Below, piece after piece: positions 1-7,787 of a stretch of 64,000 nucleotides of DNA. Every line of letters starts with the position of its first letter. The stretch's first letter is position 1. The stretch is from an uncultured Chloroflexota bacterium (GTDB taxonomy: Bacteria > Chloroflexota > Chloroflexia > Thermomicrobiales > UBA6265). The DNA is taken from assembly GCA_937901745.1 (NCBI GenBank), contig CALGSZ010000055.1, positions 1-64,000 of the forward strand, read 5' to 3'. Under the pieces are notes generated by a model. The model did no database searches. It saw nothing but the letters and a program-made list of their open reading frames with translations, and had not been told where the DNA came from. A program made the position numbers and the translations under genes.

Positions 1-54
1 AATCGTCCCCACGTTCACATGCGGCTTCGTCCGCTCAAACTTCGCCTTCCCCAC
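1..54 (-). CDS. tuf: Elongation factor Tu, N-terminal fragment (cut by window edge)
   Basis: The first 18 codons of a minus-strand gene are present and read MGKAKFERTKPHVNVGTI, the standard EF-Tu N-terminus; the rest lies outside the window. The start codon is GTG at 54-52, with an AGGAG ribosome site at 64-68 and a spacing of 9. EF-Tu is the GTPase that delivers aminoacyl-tRNA to the ribosome. Three tRNA genes lie just upstream on the same strand behind one strong promoter, an arrangement known for tufB in other bacteria. The identification rests on a short but highly conserved segment. Confidence 0.9.
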   Translation of the reverse strand, partial: MGKAKFERTKPHVNVGTI

Positions 55-118
55 GGCCTCAGACTCCTTTCACCGGCCACAACTTCGTGCCGATATCGAC
101 CGGTGCTGCGTCAGACAT

Positions 119-148
119 ACGAGAGAGGCTCCACAGGGAGCCTCTCGT
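119..148. other. Hairpin between tRNA-Thr(GGT) and tuf
   Basis: GAGAGGCTCC (123-132) pairs with GGAGCCTCTC (137-146) around the loop acag. No T-run follows on either strand, so a terminator is unlikely. It sits where a tRNA-tuf transcript would have to be processed, so a processing or stabilising hairpin is possible; that role is inference. Confidence 0.5.
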
Positions 149-162
149 CTCATTGAACAAGC

Positions 163-238
<76 letters not shown>

Positions 239-272
239 CCGTTCCTCGCCGCCTTCGCGGCCGCCTGTTCGG

Positions 273-355
273 TGGGCAGGGGCGGATTCGAACCACCGAA
301 GCCTTACGGCACCTGGTTTACAGCCAGGCCCAATTGTCCACTCTGGCACCTGCCC
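273..355 (-). tRNA. tRNA-Tyr (anticodon GTA)
   Basis: Class II tRNA with a long variable arm. The acceptor GGGCAGG pairs with CCTGCCC, the anticodon stem is CCTGG/CCAGG with loop CTGTAAA (anticodon GTA), and the T-loop is TTCGAAT. After the discriminator A the DNA reads CCG, so the full CCA is not encoded, unlike the neighbouring tRNA-Thr(GGT). Confidence 0.95.
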
Positions 356-429
356 GTGCCAATTCCATCCTTACTAAGCCGGATGCACCGGGGCCACCCC
401 TGCCACCGTTGTCACCCGGTGCACAGCGG

Positions 430-502
430 AGCCGACGATGGGACTCGAACCCGCAACCTGCTGTTTACAAGACAGCTGCTCTACCAATTGAGCTACGTCG
501 GC
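430..502 (-). tRNA. tRNA-Thr (anticodon TGT)
   Basis: The acceptor GCCGACG pairs with CGTCGGC, and the anticodon stem GCTGT/ACAGC holds the loop CTTGTAA (anticodon TGT). CCA is not encoded (TCCG follows the acceptor). The T-stem GCGGG/CCCAT has a C-A mismatch and a G-T pair, which is weaker than usual, but the rest of the fold is canonical. It is the first tRNA of the tRNA-tuf transcript. Confidence 0.92.
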
Positions 503-564
503 ATGGTTTCGGGCACCGAACCCAATTGCGCGCCACGGATTCTCGCCGTACCACGCGGTCAAAA

Positions 565-593
565 AGTATACGGATACGCCCTGACAGTGTCAA
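565..593 (-). promoter_or_regulatory. Promoter of the tRNA-Thr/Tyr/Thr-tuf transcript
   Basis: On the minus strand, TTGACA (593-588) and TATACT (570-565) are separated by 17 bases, close to the sigma-70 consensus. The predicted start is near 558, about 55 bases before tRNA-Thr(TGT). The strength fits a stable-RNA operon. Confidence 0.88.
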
Positions 594-759
594 GGATCGA
601 GACCGCGTTTAGCCCGGCCTCGCGCACGATTCGATCTGCCGACTAAAGCCTCCGATTTCTGTCCAGGAAATCGCCTCCTGACACGCCGTGATCGGCGATT
701 GCTCCCCCATAATTCGCGCTGAACGTTCGCTACCAGCACACCACCCAGGGGGATACAGC

Positions 760-1977
760 GTGGCGCGAATGCAGAGCACAGACATCGCCATCATCGGCGG
801 TGGGATCATGGGCGCCTCCATTGCTTGGCACCTCGCCAAGCGCAACGCGGGGCGCGTCACTCTCTTCGAGCGAGCGACGATCGCGGCCGGAGCGAGCGGC
901 AAGACGGGCGCGCTGCTCCGTCGCCACTACTCCAACGAGCCCGAGGCGCTCCTTGCGCAGCGCTCGTACGAGGTGTTCCGCGACTGGCCAAACATCGTCG
1001 GCGGCGACTGCGGCCACGTCCCGACTGGGTTGATCGTCACGGTTCCGACCGGGCCGGGCCACGAGGAGAATCTCGAGCGCCTGCGCCGGAACATCGAGCT
1101 GCAGAATCGGCTCGGGATCGACTCTCGCCTCGTCACCGCGGACGAGCTACGCGACCTCCAGCCCTTCGCACGGTTCGATGACATCACCATGGCCGCCTAC
1201 GAGCCGACGAGCGGCTATGTCGACGCCATCGCCGCGACGCGCTCCATGGCGATCGCGGCCCAGCGAGCCGGCGCGCGGATCGTTGAGCGCTGCCCCGTGC
1301 AGCGTATTGGCGTCGAGGGAGAGCGCGTCGTCGGGGTCGAGACGACCGACGGATTCGTCCCGGCGGGCACGGTAATCTGCGCCGCTGGTCCGTGGTCGAC
1401 CCGGCTCCTAGCGACCGCCGGAGTCCGCGCGCCGATCTCCGCCTGGCGGGTTCAGATCGCGATCGTCCAGCGTCCGCTCGAGCTCGAGGAACCGCACCTC
1501 GTTTATGTCGACACCGTTGCCGGGATGTTCTGCCGACCATGGGCGCCAGGCCGGACCTTGATCGGCATCGGAGGCGGTGATCAACATGCGGAAGTCGATC
1601 CGGACACCTACGAGGAGCGGAACGATCCGGACTACATTCCGGCGGTGATCGCGGCCATCAGCCGCCGTATCCCCGCGATGGCTCGCGCCTCCTACCTTCA
1701 CGGCCATGCCGGACTCTATGACATGACGCCGGACGCACACCCCATCATCGGCGGCGCCGGCGTCGAAGGGCTCTACATTGCCGCGGGATTCAGCGGCGCC
1801 GGGTTCAAGAAGGGTCCAGCGGTCGGCCAGTGCTTGGCGGAGCTCATCCTCGATGGTCGCGCGACGACCGTCGATCTGACGCCGTTCCGCCTCGAGCGCT
1901 TCGACTCGGACGACTGGCGCCGCCCATGGAGCGACAGCGAATACATCTTCACGAGTGACTTTGGGCACGGGCTTTAG
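760..1977 (+). CDS. FAD-dependent oxidoreductase (DAO / sarcosine oxidase beta-like)
   Basis: A 405-residue protein with an N-terminal Rossmann dinucleotide motif (IAIIGGGIMGAS) for FAD. The C-terminal signature TPDAHPIIG...GLYIAAGFSGAGFKKGPAVG is typical of glycine/sarcosine/D-amino-acid oxidases of the DAO family, which oxidise secondary or D-amines. The GTG start at 760 is chosen because AGGGGG at 747-752 lies 7 bases upstream; an ATG at 769 is the alternative. It stands alone between the tRNA operon and the convergent idh gene. No partner subunits (alpha, gamma, delta) are nearby, so it is probably a monomeric enzyme. The substrate cannot be told from the sequence. Confidence 0.88.
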   Translation: MARMQSTDIAIIGGGIMGASIAWHLAKRNAGRVTLFERATIAAGASGKTGALLRRHYSNEPEALLAQRSYEVFRDWPNIVGGDCGHVPTGLIVTVPTGPGHEENLERLRRNIELQNRLGIDSRLVTADELRDLQPFARFDDITMAAYEPTSGYVDAIAATRSMAIAAQRAGARIVERCPVQRIGVEGERVVGVETTDGFVPAGTVICAAGPWSTRLLATAGVRAPISAWRVQIAIVQRPLELEEPHLVYVDTVAGMFCRPWAPGRTLIGIGGGDQHAEVDPDTYEERNDPDYIPAVIAAISRRIPAMARASYLHGHAGLYDMTPDAHPIIGGAGVEGLYIAAGFSGAGFKKGPAVGQCLAELILDGRATTVDLTPFRLERFDSDDWRRPWSDSEYIFTSDFGHGL

Positions 1978-2001
1978 ACCAGGTGCTGTCGTGAGAAATG
2001 A

Positions 2002-2050
2002 ATCCGGCGGGGAGTCATGCCCATCCCCTGCCGGATCTCAGGAGTTTTTT
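2002..2050. terminator. Hairpin between the convergent oxidoreductase and idh genes
   Basis: ATCCGGC-GGGG (2002-2012) pairs with CCCCTGCCGGAT (2025-2036) with a one-base bulge, and a run of six T follows at 2045-2050. The T-run is 8 bases from the stem, so termination on the plus strand is plausible but not textbook. Confidence 0.5.
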
Positions 2051-2065
2051 CGAAGCTGAGAGTGC

Positions 2066-3154
2066 CTAGGCGCTCGCCTGGAGCCGCTCAATGATTGCGT
2101 CGGCCATGCCGGACGTGCCGGCGGCCTTCGACGGATCGCGGTCCGGGCGCAGGTCATATGTCACGTGCTTGCCCTCGGCGATCACCTCAGCGACCGCCCG
2201 CTCGACGCGCTCGGCGGCCTGCTGCTCCCCAAGGTGACGGAGCATCAACGCGCCAGAGAGGATCATGGCGGTCGGGTTCGCCTCGTTCTTCCCGGCGTGG
2301 CTCGGCGCCGAGCCGTGAATCGGCTCGAAGACCGCTCCCTCCTCGCCGATGTTTCCGCCCGGCGCGACGCCCAATCCGCCGATCATGCCCGCTGTCAGGT
2401 CGCTGACGATATCCCCATAGAGATTCGGCATCACCATGACGTCATACTCTTGGGGCTTCTGCATCAGTTGCATGCACATGTTGTCGACGATGCGATCGTT
2501 GCACTCGATGTCCGGGTACTCGGCGGCAACCTCCTGCCCGATGCGCAGGAAGAGACCATCGGTGAACTTCATGATGTTGGCTTTGTGGACGATGGTCACT
2601 TTCTTCCGGCCGTTTGCCCGCGCGTATTCGAACGCGAACTTGACAATGCGCCGCGCTCCCTCGGGCGAGATGAACTTGATGCTGATCGCCGCGGATTCCG
2701 GAATTTGCCGCTTGCTGCGCGCATTGATCGCCGAGATCATCTCGGCCGCCTCGGGCGTTCCCGTATCGAACTCGATGCCGGAGTACATCCCCTCCAAGTT
2801 CTCGCGGACGATGACGAGGTCGATGTTGTCGAACGGCGCTTGCACGCCCTTCATCGTCCGCGCCGGCCGCAAGTTGGCATAGAGCTTCAGCGCCTGGCGG
2901 AGCGCAACGTTGACCGAGCGGAAGCCACTGCCAATCGGCGTCGTGATCGGTCCCTTGAGCCCGACCTTGTTGCGGCGCAGTGATTCCAACGTCGACTCAG
3001 GAATCAAGTCGCCATGCTTCTCGAGCGCCGTCGAGCCGGCATCGCAAACTTCCCAATTGAAAGCGACTCCCGTGGCGTCCAGCACGCGGCGGGTTGCCTC
3101 GGCAACCTCCGGTCCGATGCCATCTCCGGGAATCAGCGTGACACTGTAGACCAT
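2066..3154 (-). CDS. Isocitrate dehydrogenase, NAD-type (isocitrate/isopropylmalate DH family)
   Basis: A 362-residue beta-decarboxylating dehydrogenase. It starts with the family motif GDGIGPE, has the substrate-binding stretch SGFRSVNVALRQALKLYANLRP-type arginines near residues 75-98, the catalytic Lys in the KANIMKFTDGLF region, metal-binding aspartates in NLYGDIVSDLTAGMIGG, and the cofactor loop HGSAPSHAGKNEANPTA. The serine/asparagine substrate loop and the short length match NAD-dependent isocitrate dehydrogenase rather than LeuB, and a separate leuB lies at 47746. It should convert isocitrate to 2-oxoglutarate in the TCA cycle. The ATG at 3154 is used, with GGAG and AGGAA upstream; a longer reading frame begins at 3265 but has no family residues there. 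Homoisocitrate or tartrate dehydrogenase activity cannot be excluded. It is divergent from gpmI. Confidence 0.85.
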   Translation of the reverse strand: MVYSVTLIPGDGIGPEVAEATRRVLDATGVAFNWEVCDAGSTALEKHGDLIPESTLESLRRNKVGLKGPITTPIGSGFRSVNVALRQALKLYANLRPARTMKGVQAPFDNIDLVIVRENLEGMYSGIEFDTGTPEAAEMISAINARSKRQIPESAAISIKFISPEGARRIVKFAFEYARANGRKKVTIVHKANIMKFTDGLFLRIGQEVAAEYPDIECNDRIVDNMCMQLMQKPQEYDVMVMPNLYGDIVSDLTAGMIGGLGVAPGGNIGEEGAVFEPIHGSAPSHAGKNEANPTAMILSGALMLRHLGEQQAAERVERAVAEVIAEGKHVTYDLRPDRDPSKAAGTSGMADAIIERLQASA

Positions 3155-3330
3155 GTTCCTGCTCCGCTCCGTACTCAAACCATCACTCAGGAGATTGTCG
3201 CATCTTCGCGACTGACGCGCCGCGATCGGCGCGGGGTGGAGCGATGCCGGCCTGGCGTGGGACACTGGGTCGGATGCGTCGTAACCGCGCCCGCAAGGGC
3301 CATGCGATCGAAGAGGAGGAAACGACTGCC

Positions 3331-4905
3331 ATGGGCCAGGCGCCCATCCCGGAGCACGATCATCGTCCCGTCGTTCTCGTCATCCTCGACGGCTGGGGGA
3401 TCGGTCGAGATGAGCCAGGCAACGCCATTCTCGCCGCGCGGACGCCGACGATGGACCGGATCTCCAGTACCTACCCCTACGCGACGCTCCGGTGCTCCGG
3501 CGAGGCGGTCGGTCTCCCAGACGGCCAGATGGGGAACTCCGAGGTTGGGCACCTGAACCTCGGTGCCGGCTTCATCGTCTACCAGTGGATCACCCGGATC
3601 GATCTCGCCATCCGGGACGGCTCCTTCTTTACCAATCCTGCCCTCACCGCCGCGGTTCAGGGCTGCCTGGAACGCGGCAGCACGCTCCACATCATGGGAC
3701 TGATCGGCGACGGCGGCGTCCATGCCCACTCTCGCCACCTCTTCGCTCTCCTGCGGCTCGCCGCGCGGCACGGTCTCGATCGCGTCCTCATTCACGCGTT
3801 CACTGATGGGCGTGACACGTCCCCGACGAGTGGCATCGGCTACGTGCGGGACCTGGAGTCCGCCATCGCCAGCGAAGGCGTCGGCCGTATCGCGAGCGTC
3901 TCCGGCCGCTACTACGCGATGGATCGGGACAAGCGGTGGGACCGGACGCAGCGGGCCTACGAGGCAATCCTTGACGGCATCGGCCCCGTTGCGGAGAGCG
4001 CCGAGGCCGCGCTCGAAGCCTCCTACGCCGAGGGCACTACCGACGAGTTCGTCGTCCCGACGGTCATCGTTCCGCCGGGGGGACAGCCGCACCGGATCGA
4101 GCCAGGCGACGCGATCATCTTCTTCAACTTCCGGGCGGACCGCGCTCGGCAACTCACGCAGGCGCTGACGCTGCCGGACTTCGATGCCTTTCCCCGCTCT
4201 CGCTCGATTGCCGGCCTCTGCCCTGTGACGACGATGACGCGCTACGAGGTCGGTCTCCCGGTTCATGTCGCGTTCGAACCGCACGACGTCGAGTACCCGG
4301 TCGCGAGGGTGATCAGCGAGGCGGGACTTCCCCAGTTCCACTGCGCCGAGACGGAGAAGTACGCCCACGTGACGTTCTTCTTCAACGGCGGCCGGGAAGA
4401 ACCGTTTCCGGGAGAAGACCGGCTGCTGGTCCCATCTCCGAAAGTGGCGACGTACGACCTCCAACCGGAGATGAGCGCGCCGGGTGTGACGGAGGCCGTG
4501 GTCGAGGCGATCCGCTCCCGGCGCTACGCCTTCGTGATCGTCAATTACGCCAACTGCGACATGGTCGGCCACACGGGTGACTACAACGCGGCAGTGAAAG
4601 CCGTCGAAACGGTTGATTCGTGTCTCGCCCGCGTGCTCGAGGCGACCCTGGCCGTTGACGGCGTTGCCCTCGTCACCGCCGACCACGGCAACGCTGACGA
4701 GATGATCGACCGCGAGACCGGCGGCCCGATGACCGCCCACACGACGAATCCCGTTCCGGTGGTCCTCGTCACGCCGGACGACCATCCGCTCCGGAACGCG
4801 GTCCTCCGCCAGGACTGCGTCCTTTCGGCCGTCGCCCCCACCGTCCTCCAGTTGATGGGCCTGACGGTGCCGCCAGCGATGACGACACCGTCACTACTGC
4901 CCTGA
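3331..4905 (+). CDS. gpmI: 2,3-bisphosphoglycerate-independent phosphoglycerate mutase
   Basis: A 524-residue alkaline-phosphatase superfamily enzyme that interconverts 3- and 2-phosphoglycerate through a phosphoserine. Visible are the N-terminal metal motif VILDGWG, the catalytic serine in GQMGNSEVGHLNLGAG, the HAFTDGRDTSP substrate motif, and the C-terminal metal ligands in NYANCDMVGHTGD and TADHGNADEM. The length matches the family. The ATG at 3331 is preceded by AGGAGGA about 10 bases upstream. It ends 11 bases before the stop of the convergent eno gene, whose product takes the next step of glycolysis. Confidence 0.97.
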   Translation: MGQAPIPEHDHRPVVLVILDGWGIGRDEPGNAILAARTPTMDRISSTYPYATLRCSGEAVGLPDGQMGNSEVGHLNLGAGFIVYQWITRIDLAIRDGSFFTNPALTAAVQGCLERGSTLHIMGLIGDGGVHAHSRHLFALLRLAARHGLDRVLIHAFTDGRDTSPTSGIGYVRDLESAIASEGVGRIASVSGRYYAMDRDKRWDRTQRAYEAILDGIGPVAESAEAALEASYAEGTTDEFVVPTVIVPPGGQPHRIEPGDAIIFFNFRADRARQLTQALTLPDFDAFPRSRSIAGLCPVTTMTRYEVGLPVHVAFEPHDVEYPVARVISEAGLPQFHCAETEKYAHVTFFFNGGREEPFPGEDRLLVPSPKVATYDLQPEMSAPGVTEAVVEAIRSRRYAFVIVNYANCDMVGHTGDYNAAVKAVETVDSCLARVLEATLAVDGVALVTADHGNADEMIDRETGGPMTAHTTNPVPVVLVTPDDHPLRNAVLRQDCVLSAVAPTVLQLMGLTVPPAMTTPSLLP

Positions 4906-4916
4906 AATGCGACGGG

Positions 4917-6203
4917 CTAGAGCCGGCGAAGCGCGGCCTCGCCCGGGTACGTCGCGGAATCGCCCAACTCCTCTTCGATCCGAAGGAGCTGGTTGTACTT
5001 GGCAACGCGGTCGATCCGCGACGGCGCGCCGGTCTTGATCTGCCCGCTATTCGTCGCGACGGCCAAGTCGGCAATAAAGGTGTCGTCAGTCTCGCCGCTG
5101 CGGTGCGAGATGACGGTGTTGTAGCCGTTCCGCTGCGCGAGCGCGATTGTCTCCAGTGTTTCGGTGAGCGTGCCGATCTGATTCAGCTTGACCAGGATCG
5201 CGTTGCCGGCCTTCTCCCGGATGCCACGCTCAAGCCGCTCCGTGTTGGTGACGAACAGGTCGTCACCAACCAGCTGGATGCGATCGCCGACTTGTGCGGT
5301 CAGCTGCTTCCAGTGCTCCCAGTCGTCCTCGGCCAGACCGTCTTCGATGCTGACGATCGGGTACTTGTTGACCCACTCCGTCCAGTAGGCAACCAGCTCT
5401 TGGCTCGTCAGCTCGCGCCCCTCGCCTTTCAGCCGGTAGACGCCGTCCTGGTACAGTTCGGTGGACGCCGGATCGAGCGCAAGAACCACGTCGCGCCCAG
5501 CCTCGTAGCCTGCCCGCTGGATCGCGAGCATGACGACCTCGACCGCCTCCTCGTTCGTCTGCAGGCTCGGCGCGTAGCCACCCTCATCCCCAACTGCCGC
5601 GCTCATGCCGCGCTCGAGCAGCACGCCCTTCAGCGCGTGGAAGATCTCGGAGCCCCAGCGAAGTCCTTCCCTGAACGTCGGCGCGCCGACCGGCATCACC
5701 ATGAACTCTTGCATGTCGACGCGTGATCCCGTCGCGTGCTTGCCACCGTTCAGGATGTTCATCATCGGCACCGGCAGCGTGTGCGCGTTCGGTCCGCCGA
5801 GGTAGGCGTACAGCGGCAAACCGACCTCATTGGCAGCAGCTCTGGCGACGGCAAGGGAGACGCCGAGGATGGCATTCGCTCCCAGGCGCCCCTTGTTCGG
5901 CGTGCCGTCCAGCTCGATCATCGTCCGGTCCACGGCGCGCTGATCGAGGCTATCTAGGCCGACGACCGCTTCGGCAATCTCCTGGTTGACGTGCTCCACG
6001 GCCTTGAGAACGCCCTTTCCGCCGTACCGATTGCGGTCGCCATCTCGCAGCTCGACGGCCTCATACGCGCCCGTCGAGGCGCCGGAGGGCACGGCTGCTC
6101 GCCCAGCGCCGCCGCCAACGAGCGTCACCTCGACTTCGACCGTCGGGTTCCCTCGGGAATCGAGTATTTCTCGCGCATGGACCGACTCGATGATCGTTCG
6201 CAC
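4917..6203 (-). CDS. eno: Enolase
   Basis: A 428-residue phosphopyruvate hydratase that turns 2-phosphoglycerate into phosphoenolpyruvate; usually a cytosolic octamer or dimer. The N-terminus HAREILDSRGNPTVEVEV, the active-site region GDEGGYAPSL, the signature ILVKLNQIGTLTET and the SHRSGETDD loop are all intact. The start is GTG at 6203 with AGGAG just upstream. It shares an intergenic control region with the divergent pheS leader, where two TATACT boxes face away from each other. Confidence 0.98.
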   Translation of the reverse strand: MRTIIESVHAREILDSRGNPTVEVEVTLVGGGAGRAAVPSGASTGAYEAVELRDGDRNRYGGKGVLKAVEHVNQEIAEAVVGLDSLDQRAVDRTMIELDGTPNKGRLGANAILGVSLAVARAAANEVGLPLYAYLGGPNAHTLPVPMMNILNGGKHATGSRVDMQEFMVMPVGAPTFREGLRWGSEIFHALKGVLLERGMSAAVGDEGGYAPSLQTNEEAVEVVMLAIQRAGYEAGRDVVLALDPASTELYQDGVYRLKGEGRELTSQELVAYWTEWVNKYPIVSIEDGLAEDDWEHWKQLTAQVGDRIQLVGDDLFVTNTERLERGIREKAGNAILVKLNQIGTLTETLETIALAQRNGYNTVISHRSGETDDTFIADLAVATNSGQIKTGAPSRIDRVAKYNQLLRIEEELGDSATYPGEAALRRL

Positions 6204-6267
6204 GTTCTCCTACCTCTCCTCTGTCGTCATTCCGTCGCGCCGTCGCCGGTCGTAAAGTGCCGCCCCC

Positions 6268-6302
6268 AGTATAGGCGGCGCTACCACCGACTTTGGTATA
6301 CT
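6268..6302. promoter_or_regulatory. Divergent -10 boxes for eno (minus) and the pheS leader (plus)
   Basis: TATACT occurs on the minus strand at 6273-6268 (toward eno) and on the plus strand at 6297-6302 (toward the T-box leader). Neither has a recognisable -35 at 16-18 bases, and each -35 position would overlap the other promoter, so the two may compete. Assignment is by position and -10 match only. Confidence 0.5.
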
Positions 6303-6308
6303 TTTCAC

Positions 6309-6590
6309 AAAGACGAGCGAACGGCGATGACGGAGACGAGTACCCGTTCACGCGCTGACCAGGGAAGGCAGGCCGCGGACTGGAAGCCGCCACAGTGGCG
6401 AAGCGGGGAAATTCCCTCCCGAGCCGGACGGTGAACGCGCCGAGGCGCCAGTAGCCGCTCCTGGCGCCCGCCATTATCGGGCTCGGCCGGCAACTTTCCT
6501 GGTTGCTGGCCACGGAGCGCACCGCTATTGCGGTGAAGCAGGGTGGTACCGCGTGGAGGCCCCTCGTCCCTGCCGAGGGGCTTTTTGTTG
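6309..6590 (+). promoter_or_regulatory. T-box leader sensing tRNA-Phe
   Basis: The leader has the Stem I AGTA element (6339-6342), the apical CTGGAAGCC-type motif (about 6380-6388), the T-box AGGGTGGTACCGCG (6540-6553) and a terminator hairpin GCCCCTCG/CGAGGGGC (6559-6581) followed by TTTTT. Aligned with the trp leader at 15171, the specifier codon falls on TTC (6412-6414), a Phe codon, which agrees with the pheST genes behind it. Uncharged tRNA-Phe would stabilise the antiterminator and allow expression. Confidence 0.93.
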
Positions 6591-6671
6591 GCCGGAGAAC
6601 CCACGGCAACGAGCTGGCGGGCGAGGAGCGGCCTGGCGACTTCCGCTTAGCAGCAACGAGTTTGAGTGCCG

Positions 6672-7715
6672 ATGACGTACCTTGAGCGCCTCGATGACCT
6701 GCGCCAGCGCGCGACCGAGCGACTGGCCGAGACGACCGATCTCGCCTCGCTTCAAGAGTGGGAGCGCCAGTTTCTCGGCTCTCGCGGCGAGCTCACACAG
6801 TTCCTACGCGGCCTCGGCACGCTTCCCGCCGAGGATCGGCCGGCCGCCGGCCGCGCGGCGAACGCCCTCAAGCAAGAGCTGACGACCGCGTACGAGGAGC
6901 GGCGCGCCCAAATCGCGGCCGAGGAGCTCGAGCGGCGGCTCCAGGAAGACGCGGTCGATGTGACACTGCCTGGGAGGACCCCACAGCTCGGCACGGTCCA
7001 TCCCGTCTGGCAGATGATCCGCGAGGTCAGCGAAATCTTCGCCCTGATGGGCTTCCAGACAGTCTTCGGCCCGGAGGTCGAAACCGGCCGGTACAACTTC
7101 GACCTACTCAACATCCCGAGCGATCACCCGGCGCGGGACGTTTGGGACACGATCATCGTTGAAAGCGAGAACGAAGAGATCGTTTTGCGCACTCACACCT
7201 CTCCGATGCAGGCGCGCGTGATGGAAAAGCAGCAGCCGCCTGTCCGCGTCATCGTGCCAGGGCGGGTTTACCGCTACGAGGCGCAAGATGCCTCGCACGA
7301 GTGGCAGTTCCACCAGATCGAGGGCCTCGCGGTGGACGAGGGCATCCGCATGTCCGACCTGAAAGGGGTCTTGCAGGAGCTCGCCCGCCAGCTCTTCGGC
7401 CCGGAGCGGCGCATCCGGTTCCGCTGCGACTTCTTCCCCTTCGTCGAGCCGGGCGTGGACTTCGCGGTCGACTGCGCGATCTGCGCGGGGCGCGGCTGCC
7501 GAGTGTGCAAGTACAGCGGCTGGCTAGAGATGGGCGGCGCCGGCATGGTTCACCCCCGGGTCCTCGAAGGCGTCGGCTATGACCCGGAGCGCTACACCGG
7601 CTTTGCCTTCGGACTCGGCGTCGAGCGCCTCTTGATGATGAAGTACGGCGTGAACGACATCCGCGCCTTCCAAGGCAACGATCTACGCTTCCTCCGCCAG
7701 TTCGCGGCCGCCTGA
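6672..7715 (+). CDS. pheS: Phenylalanyl-tRNA synthetase alpha subunit
   Basis: A 347-residue class II synthetase catalytic subunit; with PheT it forms an (alpha-beta)2 enzyme charging tRNA-Phe. There is an N-terminal coiled-coil-like tRNA-binding region (about residues 1-85), class II motif 2 near GRVYRYEAQDASHEWQFHQ, and motif 3 FGLGVERLLMMKYGVNDIR. Four cysteines (C-x2-C-x4-C-x2-C) in the stretch before GGAGMVHP could bind zinc, as in Firmicute PheS. ATG at 6672 is used; GTG at 6666 in the same frame is equally open, and neither has a good ribosome site. Expression is controlled by the T-box leader directly upstream. Confidence 0.97.
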   Translation: MTYLERLDDLRQRATERLAETTDLASLQEWERQFLGSRGELTQFLRGLGTLPAEDRPAAGRAANALKQELTTAYEERRAQIAAEELERRLQEDAVDVTLPGRTPQLGTVHPVWQMIREVSEIFALMGFQTVFGPEVETGRYNFDLLNIPSDHPARDVWDTIIVESENEEIVLRTHTSPMQARVMEKQQPPVRVIVPGRVYRYEAQDASHEWQFHQIEGLAVDEGIRMSDLKGVLQELARQLFGPERRIRFRCDFFPFVEPGVDFAVDCAICAGRGCRVCKYSGWLEMGGAGMVHPRVLEGVGYDPERYTGFAFGLGVERLLMMKYGVNDIRAFQGNDLRFLRQFAAA

Positions 7716-7744
7716 GCCTAGCGCCGGCAGCCGATAGAAGTCTT

Positions 7745-7770
7745 GCCCCTCACGAAGGTGAATGAGGGGC
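7745..7770 (+). other. Short inverted repeat in the pheS-pheT spacer
   Basis: GCCCCTCA and TGAGGGGC flank ten bases between pheS and pheT. No T-run follows, so it is not a terminator; it may tune the pheT/pheS ratio or stability, which is speculation. Confidence 0.4.
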
Positions 7771-7787
7771 CAGGGGTGAGGACCGAT

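Noticed and set aside
119..148. Calling the hairpin before tuf a terminator
   Set aside because: There is no T-run on either strand, and tuf would then be separated from its only visible promoter.
356..429. A hidden tRNA-Gly in the gap between tRNA-Thr(TGT) and tRNA-Tyr
   Set aside because: No cloverleaf or T-loop sequence can be drawn in these 74 bases.
3187..4785. A 532-codon minus-strand open frame opposite gpmI
   Set aside because: It is Arg/Asp/Val-rich with no family motif and lies fully opposite an intact gpmI; long antisense frames are expected in GC-rich DNA.
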